Of a stretch of 48,124 bases of DNA, positions 40,644 to 48,124 are shown piece after piece. The DNA lies in the NCBI GenBank assembly GCA_910586215.1, contig CAJUGH010000030.1:1-48124 (forward strand). The letters are read 5' to 3'. The translations under genes and the position numbers were made by a program. The notes under the pieces were generated by a model. That model saw nothing but the letters and a program-made list of their open reading frames with translations, ran no database searches and was not told the origin of the DNA. This DNA comes from an uncultured Acetatifactor sp. (GTDB taxonomy: Bacteria > Bacillota > Clostridia > Lachnospirales > Lachnospiraceae). The first letter of the stretch is position 1, and each line of letters begins with the position of its first letter.

Positions 40644-42194
40644 ATGAGGAGGAAAGGAAAGAGAATCCTGGTGATCGGGATGGCTGGTATTCTGCTGGTT
40701 ATGGGAACTGGCTGCGGGACAGGGAAGGAGAATGCGGACTTAGGGAATGGTTCTGGCCTGGCAAACGGAGAATGGTCCGAAGGAGAACAGGTTGCTTCCC
40801 TGGACTGGCAGGGGCAGTATGACTTAGGGATCCGTCTTCTGGGAGAGGGTAAATATGAGGAAGCCATCATTGCCTTTACCGCTGCCATAGAGATTGCACC
40901 CAGCCGGTCTGCCCTGTATGCTGCCAGGGGTGATGTGTATATGGCCATGGAGGCGAATGGCATAGGGCTGACAGGCCTGGACGGCCTGGGAGAGGCGCAA
41001 GGAACTGGTGCAGACGGGGCTGGAGTGGGTGGAACCGGAGGACTGGAACTGCCATGCAGCTATGCAGCACAGGATTATGCCCAGGCTGCCATACTGCTGT
41101 GGGAGTGGTATCAGGGGGAAGGCAATCAGACAGCCATTGCCGGGAATGACACAGGGAATCTGGAACAAACAGAGAAAATGGTGCCGGAAGGAGGATATGA
41201 AGATCTGCTGGAAAAGGCTCTGGAAGCCCATGAGAAGCTGGCCCGGGCGTATGCAGATGCAGGGGATCTGGAGAAAGCAGTGGATACCATGAACGCAATC
41301 TGTGGGATCCTGGGGAGCCAGGTCATGGTGGTAGAAGAGGATGCCGGTCAGGATGGCCAGGGGGAAGGACAGGCAGACATCCAGGGATTCGGTATCCCCA
41401 TGGAATGTTGGGAAGCCCTGCTGAACCGTGCAGGGGAACTGCTGCAGCAGTACCGGAGCCAGTGGCAGGAAGAGAACAAGCCCCTGGTAGAACTGACAGG
41501 GCAGCAGCGGGAATGGATGGACCAGCTTTCTGCCTATATGGAAGCAGGGGATTATGGAGGAGCAGGGCGCTATGCCTGCGACTATGTGGATGGCTTGATG
41601 GAACTCTGGGCAGAAGTGTGCGAATCTAACTGTTACTTGTATAAGGAAGGGAAGATGCTGCCGGATATCCAGGGATACGGGCTGGTGCTGGGCACCGCCT
41701 GGAGAAGCGACCCGGCCGTGGGCGGGGAACCCTTTGTTTTCCTATATTATGGCAATTTCCAGGACGGGAAGCCAGAAGGAAACTGCCAGTACCTGTCTGC
41801 CAGTGTATCCGGTGGAGGAATGCGGTGTGACACGGCGGTGGGAGAGTTCAAGGCTGGCCTGCTGGACGGACATGGCCTGCTGGAGCGGATAGAATACGGT
41901 CCGGACGGCGGGGAGACAGGGTACCGCTGGGTGATAGAAGGAACCTTTGCAGGGGGACTGGGAGAAGGGGACTTTTCGGATATTACCTACATGCCGAACG
42001 GAGGCACCATGACCTATACCTACAAGGCTTCCGGAGGCCTGCCGGTGGCAGATGAGCGCTGGGAGACCACGGAATACGGCGACAGGGTACTGCGCTGTGA
42101 GGAGTACTATCCGGGGATTCTGGGTGCCCAGGGGGCAGGCATTGGGGAAGAAGGGTATTTCGTGAACGGATGGAACAATTCGTATTGGAATTAG
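40644..42194 (+). CDS. TPR lipoprotein of the kinase cluster
   Basis: Protein of 516 residues with a lipoprotein signal peptide: basic start MRRKGKR, hydrophobic ILVIGMAGILLVM, lipobox GTGC with the acylated cysteine near residue 24. Outside the membrane: a TPR pair (YDLGIRLLGEGKYEEAIIAF, then TAAIEIAPSRSALYAARGDV), a long helical region, and a C-terminal MORN-like beta region (GNFQDGKPEGNCQYLSAS, GEFKAGLLDGHGLLERIEYG). It is related to the broken gene at 34204. It lies 25 bases after kinase 5 and 15 before kinase 6. It could be an envelope ligand or partner of the neighbouring receptor kinase; this is inference. Confidence 0.85.
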   Translation: MRRKGKRILVIGMAGILLVMGTGCGTGKENADLGNGSGLANGEWSEGEQVASLDWQGQYDLGIRLLGEGKYEEAIIAFTAAIEIAPSRSALYAARGDVYMAMEANGIGLTGLDGLGEAQGTGADGAGVGGTGGLELPCSYAAQDYAQAAILLWEWYQGEGNQTAIAGNDTGNLEQTEKMVPEGGYEDLLEKALEAHEKLARAYADAGDLEKAVDTMNAICGILGSQVMVVEEDAGQDGQGEGQADIQGFGIPMECWEALLNRAGELLQQYRSQWQEENKPLVELTGQQREWMDQLSAYMEAGDYGGAGRYACDYVDGLMELWAEVCESNCYLYKEGKMLPDIQGYGLVLGTAWRSDPAVGGEPFVFLYYGNFQDGKPEGNCQYLSASVSGGGMRCDTAVGEFKAGLLDGHGLLERIEYGPDGGETGYRWVIEGTFAGGLGEGDFSDITYMPNGGTMTYTYKASGGLPVADERWETTEYGDRVLRCEEYYPGILGAQGAGIGEEGYFVNGWNNSYWN

Positions 42195-42209
42195 GGAGGA
42201 GCACGGGCA

Positions 42210-44825
42210 ATGAACGGACAATACCGGATCGGTGACACCGTTATGCAAAACTGGATCCTGGTGAAGAAGCTGGGAGAGGGCAGTTTTGGGAAGGTCTATG
42301 AGATAGAGCGGCAGGATTTCGGGGAGACCTACCGGGCGGCGCTGAAGGTCATCACTGTGCCCCAGGGCAGCGCAGAGATCCAGGCTGCCCTGGAGGAGGG
42401 CATGAGTCCAGGGCAGGCGGAGCGGTATTTCTATAGCTGTGTGGAGGATATCGTGAAGGAATTTGCCTTGATGGCCAGGGTCAAGGGCACAGCCCATGTG
42501 GTAGGATATGAAGATCACCAGGTGCTGCGCCACGAGCAGGGGATCGGCTGGGATATCCTGATCCGTATGGAGGAACTGACGCCGCTTCTCGCTTACGCCT
42601 ATGCCCATCCCTTTACCCGGCGGGACGTCATCCGGCTGGGGATCCATCTGTGCAAGAGCCTGGAACTGTGCCAGAAGTACAATATCATCCACCGGGACTT
42701 GAAGCCGGAGAATATCTTCGTGTCGGAGAACGGAGACTTCAAACTGGGGGATTTTGGCATTGCCCGGACGGTGGAGAAGACCATGTCCGGTCTGTCCAAG
42801 AAGGGAACCTATAATTACATGGCCCCGGAGGTATACAAGGGGACAGAGTATGGATTCAGTGTGGATATCTATTCTCTGGGCATCGTGTTGTACCGCCTGT
42901 TAAACAAGAACCGGGTGCCTTTCCTGCCGCCTGCGCCAACGCCATTGACTTATAACAGCAGGGAACAGGCCCTGGCCCGGCGTATGAGCGGCGAACCCTT
43001 GCCCCTGCCCTGCTATGGCAGTGGCCGTCTGGGAGAGATCGTTCTAAAGGCAGCGGCCTATGATCCAAAAGACCGTTATTCCAGTCCGGGACAGATGCGT
43101 GCAGAGTTGGAGGCAATCCTGTATGATGCAGAGGATGCCTCTGTGATCTATCCCGAAGGAGATGAGATCTCCTTGAAGGAGAATATATACGCTACCATGA
43201 AGCGGGGGGAGAGAAAGCAGGAGGACCTGGATGAAGCATCCGGGGCAACGGTGTCTGGATTTTCCGGCAGCATAGAGGCTGCGAAAGCCCTGGCAGAGAC
43301 AAAGAGGAGAGAAGCGGCGCACCGGGAAGAGGACCCAAAAGCAAGCCAGGGCAGGAGACAAGCCGAAGAATACGGACTGGAGGACGAGGGGGAGAAGACG
43401 GTATCTGTCTTTGGAGAGACAGGAGAGAACGCTGACAGCAGTGCACCGGGGCCGGAAGGTAGTCTACGGCAGGATCAGAAGTCCAGAAAGAAAAAAGGAA
43501 TGTTCCTGGGAATTGGAGCAGGAATGGTGGCCCTTGCTGCCGTGGCAGGAATGGTGGCTGTCCTGTTCCTCAGACTGGGAAATGTGCCAGGGCAGACAGG
43601 AGACTTCAGCCAGGAAGGGGGTATCCAGGCAGAAGATGCTGTGGGAAATCCATCAGAACCCTCTGTGGAAGAGAGAATGGAAGAATATAACAGGCTGAGG
43701 ACGGAAGCGGAAAGCCTGTATGACAGCAGTCCCGCAGAGGCCATGGGGAAAATGGAGGAAGCCCTGGCCTTGTTCCCAGAGGAGGATGCGGCCCGGACGG
43801 ATTATGCCTATGCTTTATATCGGAGCGGGGATTATGAGGGATGCATCCAGTACGGGGAAAAGGATCTGGCCCTTGGCAAAGGCTTTGAAGCGGAATATCA
43901 GAGCAGGCTCAACGAGATCCTGGGGGCAGCTTACTATGAGAAAGCAGACTACGCAGGGGCGGCAGCCTATTTCCGGCTCAGTGCCGCCGGGGAAGAGATG
44001 AGCGAGTCAGCCATGCGGGACTATGCTGTATGCCTGGCCAGGCTGGGTTCTGCAGGGGAAGCGAAAGATGTGCTCGCCGCCCTAAGGCGCCAGGGGGCCA
44101 ACTCGGACGTGACACTGTACGTGGAAGGAGAGGTGGCCTACGCAGCCGGGGAATATGGGGAAGCAGAGAAGATTTTCCTGGAAGGACTGGCATCTGACGC
44201 GGACATTGCCATGAAACAGAGGGCTTTCCGTTCCCTGGCCCGGTTGTACCGGGACTGTGCAGGGTTGGAGAGAATAGGGGAGTCCCCCCTGGCTGGCAGT
44301 ACGGTGGATACACCTGCTGTCCTCAAGGAGACAAAGCTGCTGTATACGGGAATCCAGGAATACGGCCTGCAATATGACAGCAGTCTCTATGAGATGCTGG
44401 GACAGGCCGCGTATGATGCCCATTCTGTGGCAGCAGCGGGCGGCCTGGAACCGGAACTGGGACAGGATTACCGTCTGATTTCCATAGAAGCTTTTGAACA
44501 GGTACTTGCATTGGGCATGGAAAAGGATTATATTTACAGTAATCTCTATAGCATCCAGTATGACATGGGTGCATATGGGGCTGCAGGGGACGTGCTGGAC
44601 CGCATGGAGGCTGCTTTTCCCAGAAGCTATGTGCCCCATGCCCTCAGGGGGATCCTGTACATCACCCTGGAGAACCAGAAGGAAGAGTCCGGGCGGGATT
44701 ACCAGGGCGCAGAAAGCGAGTATAGAAACGCCAAGGAACTGGTGGGGAGTGGGGAGGATGCGACCTACCTGCAGCAGTTGGAAGGGCTGATGGACCAGCT
44801 TCGGAAAGGTGGCTGGCTGAAGTAG
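42210..44825 (+). CDS. Ser/Thr kinase with extracellular TPR domain (kinase 6)
   Basis: Protein of 871 residues. Kinase domain about 12-300: GEGSFGKVY, K46, HRDLKPEN (D163), DFGIAR (D181), APE. The linker has two motifs of the array type: ATVSGFSG (T347) and EKTVSVFG (T397). Transmembrane helix about 432-455 (GIGAGMVALAAVAGMVAVLF). The rest, outside the membrane, is a TPR array (AMGKMEEALALFPEEDAA, YALYRSGDYEGCIQYGEKDL, AAYYEKADYAGAAAYFRLSA, VAYAAGEYGEAEKIFLEGL). TPRs bind proteins or peptides, so it may detect an envelope or secreted protein, possibly the adjacent TPR lipoprotein. The ATG at 42210 follows GGAGGAGCACGGGCA-type sequence. Confidence 0.94.
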   Translation: MNGQYRIGDTVMQNWILVKKLGEGSFGKVYEIERQDFGETYRAALKVITVPQGSAEIQAALEEGMSPGQAERYFYSCVEDIVKEFALMARVKGTAHVVGYEDHQVLRHEQGIGWDILIRMEELTPLLAYAYAHPFTRRDVIRLGIHLCKSLELCQKYNIIHRDLKPENIFVSENGDFKLGDFGIARTVEKTMSGLSKKGTYNYMAPEVYKGTEYGFSVDIYSLGIVLYRLLNKNRVPFLPPAPTPLTYNSREQALARRMSGEPLPLPCYGSGRLGEIVLKAAAYDPKDRYSSPGQMRAELEAILYDAEDASVIYPEGDEISLKENIYATMKRGERKQEDLDEASGATVSGFSGSIEAAKALAETKRREAAHREEDPKASQGRRQAEEYGLEDEGEKTVSVFGETGENADSSAPGPEGSLRQDQKSRKKKGMFLGIGAGMVALAAVAGMVAVLFLRLGNVPGQTGDFSQEGGIQAEDAVGNPSEPSVEERMEEYNRLRTEAESLYDSSPAEAMGKMEEALALFPEEDAARTDYAYALYRSGDYEGCIQYGEKDLALGKGFEAEYQSRLNEILGAAYYEKADYAGAAAYFRLSAAGEEMSESAMRDYAVCLARLGSAGEAKDVLAALRRQGANSDVTLYVEGEVAYAAGEYGEAEKIFLEGLASDADIAMKQRAFRSLARLYRDCAGLERIGESPLAGSTVDTPAVLKETKLLYTGIQEYGLQYDSSLYEMLGQAAYDAHSVAAAGGLEPELGQDYRLISIEAFEQVLALGMEKDYIYSNLYSIQYDMGAYGAAGDVLDRMEAAFPRSYVPHALRGILYITLENQKEESGRDYQGAESEYRNAKELVGSGEDATYLQQLEGLMDQLRKGGWLK

Positions 44826-44959
44826 TGTCCAGGGAGGGAATATTCGGAGAAGAGGCTTCAAAAGGCTCCTGCCAAGGTGGACGATTATGGAAGAGGCATC
44901 TGTCAGGGATGCTTTTGGGAGGGATGGGTGGCCATACCACATTGATCTGGGGAAGGAAA

Positions 44960-45559
44960 ATGAGCCGATATTTTGTATCAAGCGCAAAGGTTAATGCGCC
45001 GGTCTTTTTTAAGTACCCCTATTGTGGAGAGAACAATCTGTGTGGGATCAGATGCAGAGGCCGGGTCAGTGAATTGTGGATGTGCGCCATCCTGCCAGGG
45101 AGGCGGCCGAAAAGGCAGAGGCCGGTGCAAGAGGGCAGGTGAAGGACCAAATAGCAGCGCTCTATCAGATGAGTCCAGAGACCCTCGGGGCAGAGGTGGA
45201 GAGAAAATGTTCCAGATGCAAAGCCAATATGCCCTGGTTGAGAACCCGTGCAGCGAAGCGGTCAGGGAGGATAGAGGCGGCTGGGACGATGCTTCTTTCC
45301 GGGACGGTGCTGATAGTCATTTCCTGGCTGGCAGTTTCCCTGGCAGTGGGTTTTTTTTGCCTATTTTCTATGGTATCTTGTGATTGCCGGGGCGGTGGAT
45401 GCCTTGTTCCTGGTATATGTGGCGAAGGCAGGGGGAAGGGAGCAGGCGGCAGAGAAGCAGCAGGCACAGCGTGCAGAACTTCTAAAGGGGATTCCGGCAG
45501 AATGCTTTCCCAGGCTGACAGTTCCCATGGAACAAGTTCTGGCAGAAGTGCAGGCATAA
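44960..45559 (+). pseudogene. Decayed zinc-ribbon membrane protein gene
   Basis: Three reading frames hold successive pieces of one protein. The first has MSRYFVSSAKVNAPVFFKYP with a CGENNLCG-type zinc knuckle start. The second, from about 45100, has REAAEKAEAGARGQVKDQIA, then VERKCSRCKANMPWLRTRAA and a membrane helix (TVLIVISWLAVSLAVGF). The third, after a run of eight T at about 45352-45359, continues a membrane helix (YLVIAGAVDALFLVYVAK) and a soluble tail ending VLAEVQA. At least two frameshifts break it. The T run makes one of them a candidate for slippage or a reversible phase switch. Function unknown. Confidence 0.6.
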
Positions 45560-45599
45560 AGGGGAGACATGAGAAGCATACAGGAGAAAGGAAGGGCTG

Positions 45600-46952
45600 A
45601 TGTCAGGTATGGGAGCGAAACAGACAGGGAATGCAGGGTATGGCGTAGACAAGAATAAAGAGGATAAGAAGGATAAGAAGGCATTTTCGGACGCACCGCG
45701 TCCGGGCCAGAAACCGAGGAGCGGAAAAGGCAGGCAGGGCAGACAAAATATTCGGAATTCGGAGGACAAACGGGCCAGACAACAAAGCCAGAACACGGGT
45801 AAAAAACCTTGTCCTGTGGCATCCAAATGTGGTGGCTGCAAATGGATTGGTAAGAGCTATGAAGAGCAGCTGGCCATGAAAGCCACCCAGTTCCGCAGGC
45901 TTATGGAATCCTTTGGCAAGCCGGAATCTATCATAGGCATGGAACAGCCTCTGCATTACCGGAACAAAGTCCATGCAGTGTTCGGGGAAGATAAGTGGCA
46001 TAATACCATATCCGGCACCTATGAGGAGAAGAGCCACAAGATCGTGCCATTGGATAGCTGCTTGATCGAGAATGCCAAGGCAGATGAGATCATTGTGTCC
46101 ATCCGTGGGCTCCTAAAGTCCTTTAAGATCCGGCCCTACAATGAGGATACGGATTTTGGCCTGTTGCGCCATGTGCTGGTACGTGTGGGCTATGCCACCG
46201 GGCAGATCATGGTGGTGCTGGTGTTGGCATCCCCTATCCTGCCCTCCAGAAACAATTTCGTGAAAGCGCTCTTGAAGCTCCATCCGGAGATCACCACCAT
46301 TGTGGTCAATGTAAACAACCGCAGTACCAGTATGGTGCTGGGGGACAAGGAGCAGGTGATCTATGGGAAAGGATATATTGAGGATGTACTCTGTGGCAGG
46401 ACTTTCCGCATTTCGCCCAAGTCCTTCTACCAGGTAAACCCTGTCCAGACGGAGAAACTCTACGGAAAGGCTATGGAGTATGCGCAGCTTACAGGCCAGG
46501 AGACTGTGCTGGATGCCTACTGTGGCACAGGTACCATCGGTTTGATTGCCAGTGACAGGGCGGCCCAGGTGATTGGCGTGGAACTGAATCCGGACGCTGT
46601 GCGGGATGCTGTGACCAATGCAAGGCGTAACCAGGTGTCCAATATCCAGTTTTACACCAATGACGCGGGGCAGTTTCTTCTGGAGATGGCAACACAGGAG
46701 GTAAAGCTGGACGTGCTGTTCCTGGATCCGCCCAGAAGCGGCAGCAGTGAGGAATTCCTGCGTGCGGCCCTGACCATGAAGCCAGAGAGGATCGTATACA
46801 TTTCCTGTAACCCGGAGACTTTGGTAAGGGATCTGCGGATCTTGAGAAAGGGAGGGTACCAGGTGCAAAAGAGCGTAGGAGTGGACATGTTTCCTTTTAC
46901 GGATAATCTGGAAGCTGTGTGTCTCCTGTCCAGGGGGCATGCAGGGCATTAA
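45600..46952 (+). CDS. 23S rRNA (uracil-C5)-methyltransferase, RlmD/RumA family
   Basis: SAM-dependent RNA methyltransferase of 450 residues. An unusual N-terminal extension of about 65 residues is rich in Lys, Arg, Gln and Gly, likely RNA-binding or disordered. It is followed by the 4Fe-4S cysteines C71, C77, C80 (CPVASKCGGCKW) and a later LDSC. The RNA-binding middle leads to SAM motif DAYCGTGTIG, LFLDPPRSG and the catalytic cysteine in YISCNPETL. Family members target U1939 or U747 of 23S rRNA or related sites; which one cannot be told. The ATG follows GGAAGGGCTG. It is likely unrelated to the kinase cluster. Confidence 0.93.
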   Translation: MSGMGAKQTGNAGYGVDKNKEDKKDKKAFSDAPRPGQKPRSGKGRQGRQNIRNSEDKRARQQSQNTGKKPCPVASKCGGCKWIGKSYEEQLAMKATQFRRLMESFGKPESIIGMEQPLHYRNKVHAVFGEDKWHNTISGTYEEKSHKIVPLDSCLIENAKADEIIVSIRGLLKSFKIRPYNEDTDFGLLRHVLVRVGYATGQIMVVLVLASPILPSRNNFVKALLKLHPEITTIVVNVNNRSTSMVLGDKEQVIYGKGYIEDVLCGRTFRISPKSFYQVNPVQTEKLYGKAMEYAQLTGQETVLDAYCGTGTIGLIASDRAAQVIGVELNPDAVRDAVTNARRNQVSNIQFYTNDAGQFLLEMATQEVKLDVLFLDPPRSGSSEEFLRAALTMKPERIVYISCNPETLVRDLRILRKGGYQVQKSVGVDMFPFTDNLEAVCLLSRGHAGH

Positions 46953-47136
46953 ATGTCCAACAAGGTGTTGGAGAACATTGCACAGAAGTACGAGCTTGTT
47001 AGGGAAGATTATGGGCGGGAAGGTTCTGGATTATGAGGCGAAAACCATTTTGAATGAAGGAATGGAAAAGGGAATGCCTCTAAAGCAGATAAGGCCAATA
47101 ACGGGTTTGGTGGGTAAGAGCCATTATCTGTTTTAG
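46953..47136 (+). pseudogene. Remnant of an Rpn/PD-(D/E)XK transposase-like nuclease
   Basis: SNKVLENIAQKYELVRE in one frame continues in another as MGGKVLDYEAKTILNEGMEKG, the C-terminal wording typical of Rpn/PD-(D/E)XK recombination-promoting nucleases. The catalytic domain is missing and a frameshift separates the pieces. It is a relic of a mobile gene family. Confidence 0.5.
47086..47134 (+). terminator. Possible terminator after the methyltransferase
   Basis: CAGATAA-GGC (47086-47095) pairs with GCC-A-TTATCTG (47120-47130) with one bulge, followed by TTTT. The loop is long, so strength is uncertain. Confidence 0.45.
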
Positions 47137-47160
47137 AGGTATCTTTTTGGTGTAAAAAAA

Positions 47161-47718
47161 CTAACCGGCAAAAATCCGCCAGTATCCACGTTCATCCCGG
47201 TCCATCAGTTGCTCAGAGATCATGTCCCGCCGTATGGTACAAAAATCATCGTTGTAGTCAGCAATGATAATATTCACCTCGCGTTCTGAATAAATCCGGC
47301 CCATCTCAAAGGCCTTGGCGATCTCTTCCAGGACGATCCGTTCCTTTTTCCTCTGGGCCGGTATCGATTTCAGCTTTCCATATTCAAAAAAGGAATCAAT
47401 CACCTTCTGGCGATAGGCCTGCTCCCGCCTGGCCTGGAGTTCTGCCTCATCTGACTGCTCTTTCAAAATGTCCAGGATTGTCACGGCAAATGTGTCCCGA
47501 CAGAGGGAGTACATGGTATAATACTGGGTCTTATAGGAACTTACGGCACCAACTTCTGACAATTTCCTCAAATGGAAAGAGATTGTAGCTGGTGTCAGGT
47601 TGAGGCGTTCTGCCAGCCGCTCCACATACATGTCTTCCAGAAACAGTGATTTCAATATCTGTAGTCTGGACTTGTCTGCCAGACATTTAAAAAGCTTAAT
47701 TGCGTCTGCCTCTATCAT
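47161..47718 (-). CDS. ArsR-type HTH regulator with DUF2087 domain
   Basis: Transcription factor of 185 residues. Winged helix about 1-85 (AIKLFKCLADKSRLQILKSL, LAERLNLTPATISFHLRKLS), an ArsR-type DNA-binding domain without clear metal-ligand cysteines. C-terminal DUF2087 domain from about 110 (LKSIPAQRKKERIVLEEIAK, IIADYNDDFCTIRRDMISEQ, DRDERGYWR). The target and signal are unknown. The start is the ATG at 47718, where GGGAGGTGATCAT is ideally placed; an ATG at 47733 overlaps that ribosome site. It overlaps the stop of the upstream gene by four bases, so the pair is translationally coupled. Confidence 0.88.
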   Translation of the reverse strand: MIEADAIKLFKCLADKSRLQILKSLFLEDMYVERLAERLNLTPATISFHLRKLSEVGAVSSYKTQYYTMYSLCRDTFAVTILDILKEQSDEAELQARREQAYRQKVIDSFFEYGKLKSIPAQRKKERIVLEEIAKAFEMGRIYSEREVNIIIADYNDDFCTIRRDMISEQLMDRDERGYWRIFAG

Positions 47719-48083
47719 ATGATCACCTCCCATAGTTTAGGAAAAGCAGCATGAACCTCATCCATGACTTCCAGCTTGATCTGTTCCTGTAGGATCTTTC
47801 GCTCATCGTGGTACTCTTCAGCCTTTTTAAGGGAGGCCCGCCAGTTATTTTCGATCACGACCAGTCTGGAATGGAGGAAGCGGGTCTGTTCGTCCTCTTC
47901 AAGAGCCATTTTTTGGGAAGCCTGGAAGATGGTTTTGAGTATTTGGTAGATATTTGCCCTAATTTTCTCAAAATCACTTTCATCTTTTCTGTGATCCGCG
48001 GTCAGTTGGCTGATATACTCCTGGGTGGCAGAGATTCGTGTATCCATATACTGGATAAAATTTTCTTCTTTTTCGTTGTTCAT
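47715..48083 (-). CDS. Small helical protein coupled to the ArsR/DUF2087 regulator
   Basis: Protein of 122 residues, highly charged and helical throughout, probably coiled-coil (DTRISATQEYISQLTADHRK, LHSRLVVIENNWRASLKKAE). No signal peptide, membrane helix or catalytic motif. I do not recognise a named family. The ATG at 48083 follows GAAGGGAGTCAAGAT. Its ATGA overlap with the regulator suggests it modulates that regulator or forms a complex with it. Its promoter would lie between 48084 and the window end, which is AT-rich. Confidence 0.75.
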   Translation of the reverse strand: MNNEKEENFIQYMDTRISATQEYISQLTADHRKDESDFEKIRANIYQILKTIFQASQKMALEEDEQTRFLHSRLVVIENNWRASLKKAEEYHDERKILQEQIKLEVMDEVHAAFPKLWEVII

Positions 48084-48124
48084 ATCTTGACTCCCTTCTA
48101 ATATATATTCTTTAAAATAATTAT

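Overview
The window looks like a chromosomal segment of a spore-forming, anaerobic Firmicute, most probably a Lachnospiraceae-type Clostridium relative. Supporting this are the sporulation sigma factor SigG, a YlmC/YmxH sporulation protein, NrdR, a SpoVB-like flippase, strong AGGAGG ribosome sites and moderate-GC coding sequence. No tRNA, rRNA, CRISPR array or complete insertion sequence was seen.

Layout. (1) 1-6.6 kb is a housekeeping block: sigG (minus strand, cut by the window edge), ylmC/ymxH-like, nrdR, a SpoVB-like MOP flippase (minus), a NifS-type cysteine desulfurase, and a BceRS-like two-component pair without its usual ABC transporter. (2) 6.6-10.4 kb is a rhamnose catabolic cluster, rhaB-rhaA-rhaD. 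(3) 10.4-26.4 kb is a type VII secretion (T7SS) locus. It begins with a Sel1/TPR-like protein under its own promoter. A long operon follows: essC with an intact-looking FHA domain, an EsaB/YukD ubiquitin-like protein, several WXG100 or WXG-like small proteins, two proteins that may be EspG-like, two long WXG-headed candidate substrates with DUF4176-type neighbours, and a PP2C phosphatase ending at a strong terminator. EssA, EssB and EsaA are not recognisable. (4) 26.5-44.8 kb is an array of six Hanks-type Ser/Thr kinase genes, five intact and one broken. They share a cytoplasmic kinase domain and a linker with a recurrent T-[VL]-S-x-F motif, but each has a different C-terminal module: two six-helix membrane domains, a complete MATE transporter, an ABC_sub_bind/TrpX-like ligand-binding domain, PPC-like beta repeats (the broken gene), and an extracellular TPR domain. 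Two TPR lipoproteins, one broken, lie among them. (5) 44.8-48.1 kb holds a decayed zinc-ribbon membrane protein, an RlmD/RumA-type rRNA methyltransferase, a nuclease remnant, and an ArsR/DUF2087 regulator with a small partner gene.

Proposed integration. The kinases would sense envelope or extracellular cues through swappable modules and autophosphorylate the linker threonine. That motif resembles the FHA-binding ETTSVF site of actinobacterial GarA/OdhI. The FHA domain of EssC could read the phospho-threonine and the PP2C enzyme could reset it. A shared ACTATAGT palindrome 47-48 bp upstream of the -10 boxes of the Sel1 gene, essC and the fourth kinase suggests common control. The kinase-MATE fusion, the modular sensor array and the linker motif are the strongest candidates for an undescribed system. 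The physical link to secretion is inferred from gene context only.
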